Positions 1 through 8,404 are shown, numbered from the stretch's first letter. The stretch: 27,088 bases of DNA from DASYQV01 sp036005125 (GCA_036005125.1 DASYQV010000008.1:1-27088); one strand, 5' to 3'. The notes: generated from the letters alone by a model not told the origin. Numbers and translations are program-made.

Positions 1-1
1 C

Positions 2-244
2 GTGCAGCCGCGCAATCACAACGCCGTCGCGGCCGCCGTCGTACAGGGCCGCGCCGACTGGGGCATGACGCTCGACACGATCGCCCGCCGGGCCGGCCTG
101 GGGTTCATCCCGGTGCAGCACGAACAGTACGACTTCGTGATCCCGAAGGCTCGCGCTCGACGGCCCGGCGTCGCGGCGTTCGTGGCGCGGCTCCGCGATC
201 CGATCACCCGACGGACGCTCGTCGAGCTCGGCATGCGGCCATGA
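2..244 (+). CDS. C-terminal fragment of a molybdate-type substrate-binding (PBP-like) domain protein
   Basis: Partial gene, open at the left window edge; 80 residues are visible and the true start lies upstream. The segment AAAVVQGRADWGMTLDTIA followed by a YDFVIPKAR strand is typical of the periplasmic-binding-protein-like domain (PBP superfamily, PF12727 type). That domain is found at the C-terminus of ModE-like regulators and of some MoeA proteins, where it is thought to sense molybdate or another anion. The stop TGA overlaps the mobA start as ATGA, so the two are probably translationally coupled in a molybdenum-cofactor operon. The N-terminal part (HTH or MoeA) cannot be seen, so regulator and enzyme cannot be told apart. 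Confidence 0.7.
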   Translation: MQPRNHNAVAAAVVQGRADWGMTLDTIARRAGLGFIPVQHEQYDFVIPKARARRPGVAAFVARLRDPITRRTLVELGMRP

Positions 245-840
245 CCGCCGGCGGCATCGTGCTGTGCGGCGGGAAGTCGACGCGGATGGGCCGATCCAAG
301 GCGCTTCTGCCCTTCGGTCCGGAGACCATGCTGCAGCGCGTCGTCAGGCTGCTCGGTTCGGTCGTGCAGCCGATCGTGGCTGTCGCCGCCGTCGATCAAG
401 TGCTGCCCACGCTGCCGGCGAGCGTGATCGTCACCCGCGACGAGCGCGGGGGGCGCGGCCCGCTCGAGGGGTTGCGCGCCGGCCTGAAGGCGCTGCCGCC
501 CGAGGTCGAGAGCGCCTACGTCACGAGTTGCGACGTGCCGCTGCTGGTCCCCGGCTTCGTCGCACAGATGCTCGATCTCACGGAGGGCTTCGACATCGCC
601 GTAATGGAGATCGACGGCTTCGCCCACCCGCTCTCGGCGGTCTACTGCCGAACGACACTCCCGTACGTCGAAGATCTGCTTGCCAGGGATCGGCTGCGGC
701 CAGCGTTTCTCTTCGATGCCGTGCGGACGCGGCGTGTCACGGCTGCAGAGATCACGTCGGACCCCGACCTGAGAACGCTTCGGAACCTCAACACCCCCGA
801 GGACTACCAGCGTGCGCTCGCCGACGCTGGTATCTCGTGA
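241..840 (+). CDS. mobA: Molybdenum cofactor guanylyltransferase MobA
   Basis: 199 residues, the usual MobA length. It transfers GMP from GTP to Mo-molybdopterin to make the MGD cofactor of DMSO-reductase-family enzymes, in the cytoplasm. The N-terminal nucleotide-binding signature LCGGKSTRMGRSKALLPFG (residues 8-26) matches the LxGGxSxRMGxxK loop. RGPLEGLRAGL (about 76-86) and TSCDVPLL (about 98-105, with the metal-binding Asp) are the other family motifs, and NLNTPEDY near the C-terminus is also typical. The start is the ATG overlapping the preceding stop (ATGA). It ends 8 bp before the convergent MFS gene. Confidence 0.93.
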   Translation: MTAGGIVLCGGKSTRMGRSKALLPFGPETMLQRVVRLLGSVVQPIVAVAAVDQVLPTLPASVIVTRDERGGRGPLEGLRAGLKALPPEVESAYVTSCDVPLLVPGFVAQMLDLTEGFDIAVMEIDGFAHPLSAVYCRTTLPYVEDLLARDRLRPAFLFDAVRTRRVTAAEITSDPDLRTLRNLNTPEDYQRALADAGIS

Positions 841-848
841 GTGTCATG

Positions 849-2366
849 TCAGCGGAAGATCTGGCTCGCGAGCGTAAGCGTTCTCATCACTCCCCAGCCG
901 AGCGGTACTCCGGCCAGGGCCCAGGCTGCTCCGGTGAATGCCCACTGACGCGACGAGGCCACGGTGGCCGCAGAGGATGACGCGGCAACCGCCACTTTTG
1001 GCTGGGCCGGAGCCCCCGGAACCAGGGTGAAGAGCGCATCGGGGACACGCCGCACCGCGAGGTTGCAGACGAAGCCGATCGCGAGCAGTCCAACGAGCAC
1101 GTACATCGTGAAGGTGTACGCATTTGCGGGGGCGACACCCTGACCCAGCTGATACTCCCGGATGTAATTCACGAGCACCGGTCCAAGGATGCCGGCAGTC
1201 GACCAGGCTGTGAGCAGCCGGCCGAGAATGGCGCTGACGTGAAGGACGCCGAACTGGTCGGCCAGGTACGCCGGCATTGTGGAGAAGCCTCCGCCGTACA
1301 TGCTCAGGATGACGCAGGAGATAGCGACGAACAAGGCGACGCTGCCAGTGGCGCCGGAGAACGGCACAAAGGCATAGAGGACCATGCCGAGCCCGAAAAA
1401 CACCGCAAAGGTCTGTTTGCGTCCGATGCGGTCGGACAGCGACGCCCAGAAGAACCGCCCGCCCATGTTGAAGAGGCTGAGGAGGCCGACGAATCCGGCG
1501 GCGGCGGACGCGCTCACCTGGCCCTGAAACATCTCCTGAATCAACGGCGAGGCCATGCCGAGCACGCCGATGCCGGCGGTGACGTTCATGCAGAGCGCCA
1601 CCCACAACAGCCAGAACTGTTTCGTCCGCCACGCGACGTTCACCGGAACGGACTTCGCGGCCACGGCGGCTCGGTCCGGTGCGACTTGGGGTGGCGTCCA
1701 GCCGGCGGGCTTCCATCCCGGGGGTGGCACACGGTAGCCGAACGCTCCGGCCATCATCGCGGCGGTATAGATCAGGCCCATTACCACGAACGTCTGCCAC
1801 ACGCCGACCGACGTCGGGGTCGCAAACCGCTGCATGAGCACGTCGGCCAGCGGCGTGCCGACCATCGCGCCGCCGCCGAATCCCATGATCGCGAGGCCCG
1901 TCGCCATCCCGCGGCGATCGGGGAACCACTTGATGAGCGTGGACACCGGCGAGATGTAGCCGAGGCCCAGCCCGCATCCTCCAATGACGCCGAGGCCAAG
2001 CCAGAGCATCCACAACTGATGGAGATACACGCCCAGGGCGGCGATGAAGAACCCACCTCCCCAGCAGCAGGCGGCGACGAATGCAGCCTTCCGGGGGCCT
2101 TCGCGCTCGACCCACGCCCCGAACACCGCGGCGGAGGAGCCGAGCGTCACGAAGAAGAGCGTGTACACCCAGCCGAGCGAGCTGACTCGCCAGTCTTCAG
2201 GCGCGGAAGCCGTGATGCCGATCGCCCGGCTGAGAGGCAGCCAGAAGACGCTGAAGCCGTACGCCATCCCAATCGACAGGTGAACAGCGAGCGCGGCCGG
2301 CGGCACGAGCCAGCGGTTGAACCCGGGCCGCGCGATCGAGCGTTCCTTGGAGAGCAGGTCGGTCAT
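849..2366 (-). CDS. OFA-family major facilitator transporter (oxalate/formate antiporter-like)
   Basis: 505 residues with 12 predicted membrane helices in the inner membrane. The segment GLGLGYISPVSTLIKWFPD followed by RRGMATGLAIMGFGGGAMVG (roughly residues 130-170) is characteristic of the OFA (oxalate:formate antiporter) MFS subfamily, and a DRIGRK loop between helices 8 and 9 is the second MFS repeat signature. Members exchange small carboxylates; the substrate cannot be inferred here and no oxalate-catabolic gene is nearby. An extended region rich in Ala and Val (about 440-480) precedes the last helix. It starts at ATG with a GGATGGG stretch just upstream and appears monocistronic, with a 132-bp gap to the upstream phoR stop. 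Confidence 0.85.
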   Translation of the reverse strand: MTDLLSKERSIARPGFNRWLVPPAALAVHLSIGMAYGFSVFWLPLSRAIGITASAPEDWRVSSLGWVYTLFFVTLGSSAAVFGAWVEREGPRKAAFVAACCWGGGFFIAALGVYLHQLWMLWLGLGVIGGCGLGLGYISPVSTLIKWFPDRRGMATGLAIMGFGGGAMVGTPLADVLMQRFATPTSVGVWQTFVVMGLIYTAAMMAGAFGYRVPPPGWKPAGWTPPQVAPDRAAVAAKSVPVNVAWRTKQFWLLWVALCMNVTAGIGVLGMASPLIQEMFQGQVSASAAAGFVGLLSLFNMGGRFFWASLSDRIGRKQTFAVFFGLGMVLYAFVPFSGATGSVALFVAISCVILSMYGGGFSTMPAYLADQFGVLHVSAILGRLLTAWSTAGILGPVLVNYIREYQLGQGVAPANAYTFTMYVLVGLLAIGFVCNLAVRRVPDALFTLVPGAPAQPKVAVAASSSAATVASSRQWAFTGAAWALAGVPLGWGVMRTLTLASQIFR

Positions 2367-2498
2367 ACATACCCATCCAGAAGGAAGAACAGGTTACCGG
2401 CGTCCGAGCGGGCCTATATCCTAACGCATGCGGCTCATCCTTTGCTCGCCTCCCCGGTCCAAGGAGTGGGCAAATTGAAACCCGCTACGCGGCACCGA

Positions 2499-4262
2499 TC
2501 ATCTGGGCGAGGCGGGTGTCGCCGGCAGGACGACGGTGAAGACCGCACCGCCCTCCGGCCGGTTCATGGCGGTGGCCTCGCCGCGGTGCAGCTCGACGAG
2601 ATGCTTCACAATCGCCAGCCCGAGTCCCGTGCCGCCGGGCCGGGATCGGGACTTGTCCACGCGGTAGAAGCGCTCGAACACGCGCGTGATGTCTTCCGGC
2701 GGGATACCTGGTCCTGAGTCGGCGACTTCGATCGTGACCATTGCGTCCTGCCGCCGCGCCGAGAGCTGGATCTCGGCCGCATCGGGCGAGTAATTGACGG
2801 CGTTCTCGACGAGATTGCGCACGACGTCGTGCAGCTTTGCGGGATCCGCCGCGACGCTGCACGCGGCGGGCGCCACCTCCACGCTGACGCGTTGATTCTT
2901 GCCTTCGATCGAGGGCGCGAGATCGGCAACCACCGACTGAAAGAGTTGCTGGAGATCGCAGGGGGCGACCTCGAGCGGTTCCTGATGCGCGTCGAGGCGC
3001 GCCAGGCGGAGGAGGTCCTTGACCAGACGTTCCATCCGTATCGTGTGGCGCGCGATGATATCGAGGAACCGCCGAGTCGTGTCGGAATCCGGTTCGTCCT
3101 GCAGCGCCTCGACGTAGCCGCGGATGGCAGTGAGTGGTGTGCGCAGCTCGTGAGAGACGTTGGCCACGAAGTCGCGGCGGATCTGATCCGCGCGGCGCAG
3201 GTCGGTGATGTCGTGCAGCACGAGGACGGCGCCGCCGCCGCCCCCGAATGCCACCGGCGCGGCGCGCGCGACGAACGTCTTGCCCGGGTCCCGGGTGAGC
3301 GAGAGCTCCCGGCTGTCGACCTCTTCTCCGCGGAGCGCCGCTGCCAACTGCGCCGCGATATCCGGATGGCGGATCACTTCCAGATACCCGCGGCCGATGG
3401 CCCCGGCGTCGACCCGCAGCATGGCCTGTGCGGCCTCGTTGACAAGCTGGAGCCGGCCGTGGTGATCGACGACGAGAACGCCTTCGACCATGCCCGACAG
3501 GATGGCCTGCATGCGCGCACGGTCGCGCGACAGCTCGGCGAGCCGGCTGCCAAGCTCCTGCACGGAGTCGTCCAGGGCGCGGGCGACGGAGCCGAGCTCG
3601 TCGCTGCCGTAGTCATAGGTCGTCTTCGTCAGGTCGCCCTGGGAGTACCGCCGCGCGACGCTGGCAATGGCCAGCACGCGTCGAGACAGGGGCGCGGAAA
3701 ACAGCCAGGCCACCACGAGCGCGACAGGCACGGCCGCGGCGAGCGCCACGAGCGTCAGCAGGCGGATGGCGCCGAGTTGCTCGTCGACCGCCGTCAGGGG
3801 CATGGCCAGGCGGACGAAGGCGACCTGCGGATGTTTGGCGCGCACCGCGACGTAAAGCAGGTCGGTGCCGACGGTGGTGCTGTGGCGACGCGTCACCCCG
3901 AGGCCCTTCTCGCGTGCCATCTGGATCTCCGGCCGCGAGGCGTGATTCTCGAGCGTTGCCAGCGCCTCGGCGGTCTGGCTGGAATCGCCGAGCACGCGGC
4001 CATCGGCGGCCACGAACGTCACGCGTCCCGACACGATCTGCCCGATGCGAGATGCCTCGCGAGCGAGCGCCTCCGGGGCGGTTATGGTCGCCTGTCCCAA
4101 TAAATCCGCGACCAGATATGCGTCAGTGATGAGCTGCGATTCGATCGCCTGCCGCTGCCGCTCCCGTGCCTGCCACGACATGAGCGTGGCGGCGACCAAC
4201 AACGTCACCGCGGTTGCGCCGAGGGAGGCGAGAAAGACCTTCGTCCGGAATCGAGTACTCAC
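2499..4262 (-). CDS. phoR: PhoR-type phosphate-regulon sensor histidine kinase
   Basis: 587 residues, GTG start. Order of parts: transmembrane helix 1 (about 9-28), extracytoplasmic sensor region (about 30-165), transmembrane helix 2 (about 168-190), HAMP (about 190-245), PAS domain (about 250-355), HisKA with phospho-acceptor H371 in SHELRTPL, then HATPase_c with NLVENAVNYSP (N box), DSGPGIPPED (G1) and GGTGLGLAIVKHLVE (G2). It would autophosphorylate and hand phosphate to the PhoB-like regulator encoded just upstream. The presence of pit and DUF47 in the same strand order supports a role in phosphate sensing. The periplasmic sensor region is larger than in E. coli PhoR and resembles the Bacillus form. 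Its start lies 6 bp from a GGGGTCAGACC repeat, leaving no clear Shine-Dalgarno. Confidence 0.88.
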   Translation of the reverse strand: MSTRFRTKVFLASLGATAVTLLVAATLMSWQARERQRQAIESQLITDAYLVADLLGQATITAPEALAREASRIGQIVSGRVTFVAADGRVLGDSSQTAEALATLENHASRPEIQMAREKGLGVTRRHSTTVGTDLLYVAVRAKHPQVAFVRLAMPLTAVDEQLGAIRLLTLVALAAAVPVALVVAWLFSAPLSRRVLAIASVARRYSQGDLTKTTYDYGSDELGSVARALDDSVQELGSRLAELSRDRARMQAILSGMVEGVLVVDHHGRLQLVNEAAQAMLRVDAGAIGRGYLEVIRHPDIAAQLAAALRGEEVDSRELSLTRDPGKTFVARAAPVAFGGGGGAVLVLHDITDLRRADQIRRDFVANVSHELRTPLTAIRGYVEALQDEPDSDTTRRFLDIIARHTIRMERLVKDLLRLARLDAHQEPLEVAPCDLQQLFQSVVADLAPSIEGKNQRVSVEVAPAACSVAADPAKLHDVVRNLVENAVNYSPDAAEIQLSARRQDAMVTIEVADSGPGIPPEDITRVFERFYRVDKSRSRPGGTGLGLAIVKHLVELHRGEATAMNRPEGGAVFTVVLPATPASPR

Positions 4263-4268
4263 GGTGTT

Positions 4269-4400
4269 GGGGTCAGACCGGGGTCAGACCGGGGTCAGAC
4301 CCTGGTGATGGGGCATGTAACCCATTGAGTCGATCCGTGTCAGCAGCTTGACTCGATCCGCATCGTCGATCTGATCCCGTTCTGACCCTGGTCTGACCCC
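4269..4400. repeat. GGGGTCAGACC-bounded repeat element between phoB and phoR
   Basis: Three tandem copies of the 11-mer GGGGTCAGACC (4269-4301) face one inverted copy GGTCTGACCCC (4390-4400). Between them lies about 90 bp containing GAGTC and GACTC half-sites each followed by GATCCG. It looks like a small non-autonomous palindromic (MITE or REP-like) element. It fills almost the entire phoB-phoR gap. The same 11-mer recurs at 9480-9534. Confidence 0.8.
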
Positions 4401-4402
4401 CT

Positions 4403-5083
4403 CTATTCATCCATAAGCTTGTAACCAAACTGTTTCACGGTTACCAGCGCGCCGACGAGGAGCGGCAGTTTTTCCCGCAAGCGCCGCACGTGGACGTCAA
4501 CCGTCCGGGTCCCTCCCGTGTAACGGTAGCCCCAGACGTCCCCGAGCAGCACGTCGCGTGACAGGACCCGGCCGCGGTGCTGCAGGAAATACTGCAACAG
4601 CATGAACTCCTTCGCGGTCAGATTCACCGCACGCCCGTCGTCCGAGACGGTGTGACGCTCGAGATCCATGGTGACCGATCCGACCTGGAGCAGCGGGGTG
4701 GCCGCCGCCACGCGCTGCGCGCGCCGAAGCATCGCGCGGACGCGAGCCACCAGCTCATTCGGGCTGAATGGCTTCGCGATGTAGTCGTCGGCGCCAATCT
4801 CAAGCCCGACGATCCGATCCGTTTCCTCCGCCCGCGCGGTGACCATGACGATTGGCGTCAGCGCCGTCGACGGCTCGCCGCGCAGCGCACGACACACTTC
4901 GAGGCCGTCCATTCCAGGCAACATCAGATCCAGAACGATGCACGCGGGCGGCGACTGCTTGGCCGCGACGAGCGCGGCAGTGCCGGATGAGAACACATGT
5001 GGCTCCCAGCCGGCTTTCTCGAAATAGTGGGCGATGAGGGCCGCAATGTCGCGGTCGTCTTCGACGACGAAGATGTGGGTCAT
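4403..5083 (-). CDS. phoB: PhoB-type OmpR-family response regulator
   Basis: 226 residues. The receiver domain (1-120) has the acidic pair E8/D9/D10, phospho-acceptor D52 in VLDLMLPGMDG, a conserved Thr in VTAR and Lys in AKPF. The C-terminal winged-helix DNA-binding domain (about 130-224) has LTAKEFMLLQYF, RTVDVHVRRLREKL and the final GYKLMD. The start was placed at the ATG before THIFVVEDDRD, because a longer open frame on this strand runs back through the pit gene. It lies downstream of pit and upstream of phoR, so it is the likely partner of that kinase and regulator of the phosphate cluster. PhoB assignment rests on context plus domain type. Confidence 0.9.
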   Translation of the reverse strand: MTHIFVVEDDRDIAALIAHYFEKAGWEPHVFSSGTAALVAAKQSPPACIVLDLMLPGMDGLEVCRALRGEPSTALTPIVMVTARAEETDRIVGLEIGADDYIAKPFSPNELVARVRAMLRRAQRVAAATPLLQVGSVTMDLERHTVSDDGRAVNLTAKEFMLLQYFLQHRGRVLSRDVLLGDVWGYRYTGGTRTVDVHVRRLREKLPLLVGALVTVKQFGYKLMDE

Positions 5084-5172
5084 CTCAAGAACCAGCCACG
5101 GTGCTGCCCTGATATCGGCGGCAGAGCCCATGACTGGTTTAGCAGTAGCTCTTTGTGCTGCTCGTCGATTGA

Positions 5173-6189
5173 TTATATGGCCCCGAACAACCGCCGCACC
5201 GTCCAGTACGCGATCGCGCCGATGGCGGCCGCCGCGGGAATCGTAAGGATCCATGCCCACACAATCTGACCCGCCACGCCCCAACGCACCGCCGAGAGTC
5301 GCCTGGTCGCGCCGACCCCAACGATGGACCCCGTGATGGCGTGGGTGGTACTGATTCCGACACCCGCCATGGTCGCAATCCAGATGGCGGCCGCCGCGCC
5401 GGTCTCGGCGGCGAAACCGCCAATCGGCTGGAGCTTGGTGATCTTCGAGCCCATCGTGTGAATGATGCGCCATCCTCCCGACAGCGTGCCGAGCCCGATC
5501 GCGCTGTGCGCCGCCAGCACCACCGCGAACGGGATTGGCAGTTCTCCGTTCTCGAGCTGCAGGAACCCGCCCGTCACCAGCGCACCGGCGATAATCCCCA
5601 TCGTCTTCTGCGCGTCGTTGGCCCCGTGCATGAGGCTGAATGCCGCCGCCGACAGAAGCTGCATCCTGCGGAAAAACCGATCGACTTTCCTCGGTGTCGC
5701 GACCCGGAACGTCCGCAAGCTCCCTGTCATGATCAGGAGGCCGGCCGCCAGGCCGATGAGCGGCGAGACCACGATGAAGAGAAGCGTCTTCGTCCAGCCG
5801 GACAGGATGATGGCGCCGAACCCGGCTTTGGCAACCGCGGCACCCGCGTAGCCACCAAACAGCGCGTGCGAAGAGCTCGTCGGCAGCCCGAAGTACCAGG
5901 TCATCAGGTCCCAGATGATCGCCCCCATCAGGCCGGCGAATATCACCGCAAAGGTGACGACGCTCAGGTCGACCATGCCGGCACCGACGGTCTTGGCGAC
6001 CGCGGTGCCGAAACCGAACGCGGCGACGAAGTTGAAGAACGCTGCCCACACCACCGCCTTCGCCGGCGTGAGCACGCGCGTCGACACCACGGTCGCGATT
6101 GAATTGGCCGCATCGTGAAAGCCGTTGATGTAATCGAAGGCGAGCGCGACCGTGATGAGGCCGACCACGGCCAGCAGGTTGGAGTCCAT
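5173..6189 (-). CDS. pit: Low-affinity inorganic phosphate transporter (PiT family)
   Basis: 338 residues, inner-membrane PiT permease that imports phosphate with cations. The two family repeats are visible: FDYINGFHDAANSIATVV near the N-terminus (about 17-34) and SLMHGANDAQKTMGI in the middle (about 190-205), each containing the GxxDAANA/GANDAxK signature. GLPTSSSHAL and GVGISTTHAITGS are the paired Ser/Thr-rich loops. Start is the ATG at 6189, 4 bp after the DUF47 stop; the open frame continues upstream but only inside DUF47 in another frame. Tight spacing to the DUF47 gene is the standard Pit-accessory arrangement. Confidence 0.93.
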   Translation of the reverse strand: MDSNLLAVVGLITVALAFDYINGFHDAANSIATVVSTRVLTPAKAVVWAAFFNFVAAFGFGTAVAKTVGAGMVDLSVVTFAVIFAGLMGAIIWDLMTWYFGLPTSSSHALFGGYAGAAVAKAGFGAIILSGWTKTLLFIVVSPLIGLAAGLLIMTGSLRTFRVATPRKVDRFFRRMQLLSAAAFSLMHGANDAQKTMGIIAGALVTGGFLQLENGELPIPFAVVLAAHSAIGLGTLSGGWRIIHTMGSKITKLQPIGGFAAETGAAAAIWIATMAGVGISTTHAITGSIVGVGATRRLSAVRWGVAGQIVWAWILTIPAAAAIGAIAYWTVRRLFGAI

Positions 6190-6193
6190 GCAA

Positions 6194-6814
6194 TCAGCCG
6201 TGCTTGACGACGATGCCTTCGAGCCTGTTGGCGACGTCTTCGCACCGGTCCGTGGCCGCCTCCAGAAAATCCAGAATCTCCTTCCACTTGATGACCGCGA
6301 TGGGGTTCTGCTCCTCGTCGAAGAGCGCGACGATCGCGTCCTGGTGGACGCGATCGGCTTCGTGCTCGAGCTGACCGATCCTGGCCGCGAGCTCCAGCAC
6401 TCCGTCACGGTGCTCGAGAGCGGCAACCGCCTCGTGAATCAGGCCGACCGCATCGTCGATGATTTCCGCGAGCCGGCGCGCGCCCGCACGAACCTCCGTG
6501 ATGCGATACATCTTGACGAACGCTGCCGCGGCGTCAATGGCATCCATGACGTCGTCGAGGGTTATCGCGAGGGCATGGATGTCCTCGCGATCGAGCGGGG
6601 TGAGGAATGTGCGATTCAGCCGGTCGATGATGGCGCGGGTGTGGCGGTCGCAGCTGTGCTCGAGATCTTTGATCACCGGGACCTTGGCGATGTCGACCCG
6701 TGTGTTGGCCAGGAGCTGCCGGAGGACATGGGCGCCTGATCGAATCTGTTCGGCGAGGCTCAGGAACTCGGGGAAGAACTTCTCTTCGCGCGGTATCAGA
6801 CGGAAACGTGCCAT
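6194..6814 (-). CDS. DUF47 family PhoU-like Pit accessory protein
   Basis: 206 residues, all helical, with the DUF47/PF01865 pattern: FFPEFLSLAEQI near the N-terminus, DLEHSCDRHTRAII (about 50-63), DREDIHALAITLDDVMDAID (about 75-94) and LEHEADRVHQDAI near residue 150. The E/D-xxD-E/D clusters are the metal-binding motifs of the PhoU fold. Such proteins are encoded directly next to pit and are thought to control its activity. It is the first gene of the minus-strand phosphate cluster. The start codon is preceded by a small hairpin whose 3' arm is the Shine-Dalgarno-like GAGGG. Confidence 0.92.
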   Translation of the reverse strand: MARFRLIPREEKFFPEFLSLAEQIRSGAHVLRQLLANTRVDIAKVPVIKDLEHSCDRHTRAIIDRLNRTFLTPLDREDIHALAITLDDVMDAIDAAAAFVKMYRITEVRAGARRLAEIIDDAVGLIHEAVAALEHRDGVLELAARIGQLEHEADRVHQDAIVALFDEEQNPIAVIKWKEILDFLEAATDRCEDVANRLEGIVVKHG

Positions 6815-6817
6815 GTG

Positions 6818-6835
6818 CCCTCGACAAACCGAGGG
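6818..6835 (-). promoter_or_regulatory. Hairpin covering the ribosome-binding site of the DUF47 gene
   Basis: On the minus strand CCCTCG, a 6-nt loop and CGAGGG form a perfect 6-bp stem. The GAGGG of the 3' arm is the only Shine-Dalgarno-like stretch and sits 3 nt before the ATG. Whether this affects translation is inference. Confidence 0.35.
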
Positions 6836-6864
6836 ATATTAGCAGATTTAACCGTCTCGTTACA
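6836..6864 (-). promoter_or_regulatory. Candidate promoter of the phosphate cluster
   Basis: Minus strand: a TAATAT -10 box (6841-6836) and a TGTAAC -35-like hexamer (6864-6859) separated by 17 bp, just upstream of the DUF47 start. The -35 match is weak. I could not find a convincing pair of direct repeats of E. coli Pho-box type. Confidence 0.3.
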
Positions 6865-6888
6865 TTTGCGGGACATATGCGACGCGTG

Positions 6889-7611
6889 TCACGCGCCGCG
6901 CGCCTCGCCGATCAGAAACTCCGGCACGCTCTCGGCGAGCGCCGCATTGAGATCGGCGTCGTTGGCGTATCGCCGCGCAGGGATCCGGCGAGCCATCACG
7001 CGGAGCGGCACCGAACGTCCCTCGAACGGATCGGGCGCGATGACAAGCGTCGAGCCGCGCAGCTCCGCGCGGTATCCCTCCGTATCCTGCGCCTCCGTCC
7101 ATCCGTTGCAGAACTGGAGCGAGAAGGAATCGCCGAGGCGGACGCATCGATAGTCGCGCGCGAACGCTTCGCGTCCACCGTCATCGATCACACCAAGCTG
7201 GCGGAGCAGGTCGTCGCGCATCGCCGTGATCGGGCCGAAGAACGGATGCCATCCCGGTTCTGACGCACGGTAGTTGTAAACCGTGATGGCGTGCTGGGCG
7301 ACGAGCGCGCCCGCCCGGGGATTCATCTTCGCGACCCGGGCGATTCCGCGCGGCCAGAGCTCGTGTTTCACGCGTGTCGGCCCCGTGATGAAGTCGTACG
7401 GTCGTCCAGTCTCGGGGTCCACCGTTGGCTCCGCATCCACCTCCAGCCAGCCGTTATCGTGCTCGCGCGTGGCCAACAGGATGGTGTCGCGCCCGGGACC
7501 CTGGAGGACCGGCTCGGTGCGCATCGCGGCGACGATGTCGTGCGCGAGACGTCCGTGATCGGGTTGTGTGATCAGAAGAAGTGAAGAAGCCTCGTCGCGA
7601 ACAATCATCAC
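6889..7611 (-). CDS. DUF3891 family protein
   Basis: 240 residues. The N-terminal pattern SLLLITQPDHGRLAHDI, the REHDNGW motif (about residues 49-55) and the later VKHELWPRGI, SEPGWHPFF pieces match DUF3891 (PF13030), a soluble helical family of unknown function. The conserved His and Asp residues (DHG, HDNGW) suggest a metal site, reminiscent of HD-type or haem-oxygenase-like helical enzymes, but no activity is established. It starts at the first of two adjacent Met codons. It is divergent from the glycine-zipper gene and ends 74 bp before the DUF47 start. Confidence 0.75.
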   Translation of the reverse strand: MMIVRDEASSLLLITQPDHGRLAHDIVAAMRTEPVLQGPGRDTILLATREHDNGWLEVDAEPTVDPETGRPYDFITGPTRVKHELWPRGIARVAKMNPRAGALVAQHAITVYNYRASEPGWHPFFGPITAMRDDLLRQLGVIDDGGREAFARDYRCVRLGDSFSLQFCNGWTEAQDTEGYRAELRGSTLVIAPDPFEGRSVPLRVMARRIPARRYANDADLNAALAESVPEFLIGEARGA

Positions 7612-7806
7612 CAGACCCTATTTTGGCAGTGTCGCGTCGCCGATGGCGATCTCGATACGGTTGAGCCATTTGGAGGACAGTCCCGGCGATGCCAGACCAG
7701 CTTGTCCACAGTAACTAACTGATATCACGTGATTTATACGCCTCAGCTTCGATGGCATGTCGCTTGGAGTCCTTACCGGCAGCAACCCCGTCACGGAGGA
7801 GACGAC

Positions 7807-8262
7807 ATGAAACCAATGGCTGCGGCACTCGTGGGCGCTCTGATTTCGGGCGTGGCGATGTACGGCGTCGGCGCCCGCGCCCAAGACGATTTCCGCTTCG
7901 TCGAGAGGCCCGCCCTCGTCCAGACGCTCGATGGTCAGCCGGCCTACGTGCGGGCCTTCCAGCCGCGGACGACCGACGGTGCCGCTCCGGTCCAAATCGT
8001 GCGGACGGCGGCGCAGGCTCCGGCTCCGACGCGTACGGTGTACCGCGACGCAAGCCCCGCCCCGGAAAGGACCGTGGTGTACCGCGAGGATGAACGACCG
8101 CGATCGACGCGATCGAAGACCAAGACGGTCCTGGTGATCGGCGGATCGGCCGCCTCGGGCGCGGGTCTCGGCGGGCTTGTCGGCGGAAAGAAGGGCGCCC
8201 TCATCGGGGCGGCGCTTGGCGGCGGCGCAGCTTCGATATACGAGGCCACTCGTCGACGCTAA
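7807..8262 (+). CDS. Exported protein with C-terminal glycine-zipper segment
   Basis: 151 residues. The ATG at 7807 was chosen because a strong GGAGGAG ribosome site lies 5 nt upstream (7795-7801) and translation from it gives a clean signal peptide (about 1-26, ending GARAQ). The middle is polar and has two related TVYRDxxPxPERTVVYRED-like stretches. The C-terminal 45 residues carry a glycine-zipper (GGSAASGAGLGGLVGG, then GALIGAALGGGAAS), a motif of outer-membrane-associated small proteins. Function unknown; probably an envelope protein. The preceding 195-bp gap shared with the divergent DUF3891 gene must hold both promoters, though I see no clear boxes. Confidence 0.75.
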   Translation: MKPMAAALVGALISGVAMYGVGARAQDDFRFVERPALVQTLDGQPAYVRAFQPRTTDGAAPVQIVRTAAQAPAPTRTVYRDASPAPERTVVYREDERPRSTRSKTKTVLVIGGSAASGAGLGGLVGGKKGALIGAALGGGAASIYEATRRR

Positions 8263-8343
8263 CCGTGAAGGGGGAGGGGCCGCAGACGGGTCAGGCCACA
8301 ACCCTCTGCGCCCTCCTCCTCGCGGAATCGACGTGAGCGGCCC

Positions 8344-8368
8344 GGCGGGCGGGCCGTACGAGCCCGCC
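8344..8368 (+). other. Hairpin GGCGGGC...GCCCGCC between two genes
   Basis: A perfect 7-bp stem with an 11-nt loop in the 142-bp gap between the glycine-zipper gene and the selenoprotein gene. No U-run follows, so it is not a classical terminator. It may be a repeat fragment or a transcript end. Confidence 0.35.
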
Positions 8369-8392
8369 CTACACGTCGGCCGGCCGGCATTC

Positions 8393-8398
8393 TATACT
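8393..8398 (+). promoter_or_regulatory. TATACT -10-like box for the selenoprotein gene
   Basis: TATACT ends only 6 nt before the ATG at 8405. If used, transcription would start at or within a base or two of the start codon, giving a leaderless mRNA. No good -35 is visible at the right distance, and no Shine-Dalgarno is seen before this ATG. Confidence 0.3.
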
Positions 8399-8404
8399 TC
8401 CGCC

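Noticed and set aside
1239..2717. Long open frame (492 codons) on the plus strand opposite the OFA transporter
   Set aside because: Shadow of the minus-strand gene in GC-rich DNA; composition is Arg/His/Gly/Glu-rich and no family is recognisable.
2829..4103. Long plus-strand open frame opposite phoR
   Set aside because: Antisense shadow; phoR has all kinase motifs on the other strand.
5084..6193. N-terminal extension of PhoB by over 350 residues
   Set aside because: The extension overlaps pit in another frame; the response regulator begins naturally at 5083.
6836..6888. Classical Pho box before the phosphate cluster
   Set aside because: No pair of CTGTCAT-like direct repeats could be found; only a weak TGTAAC/GGTTAA resemblance.
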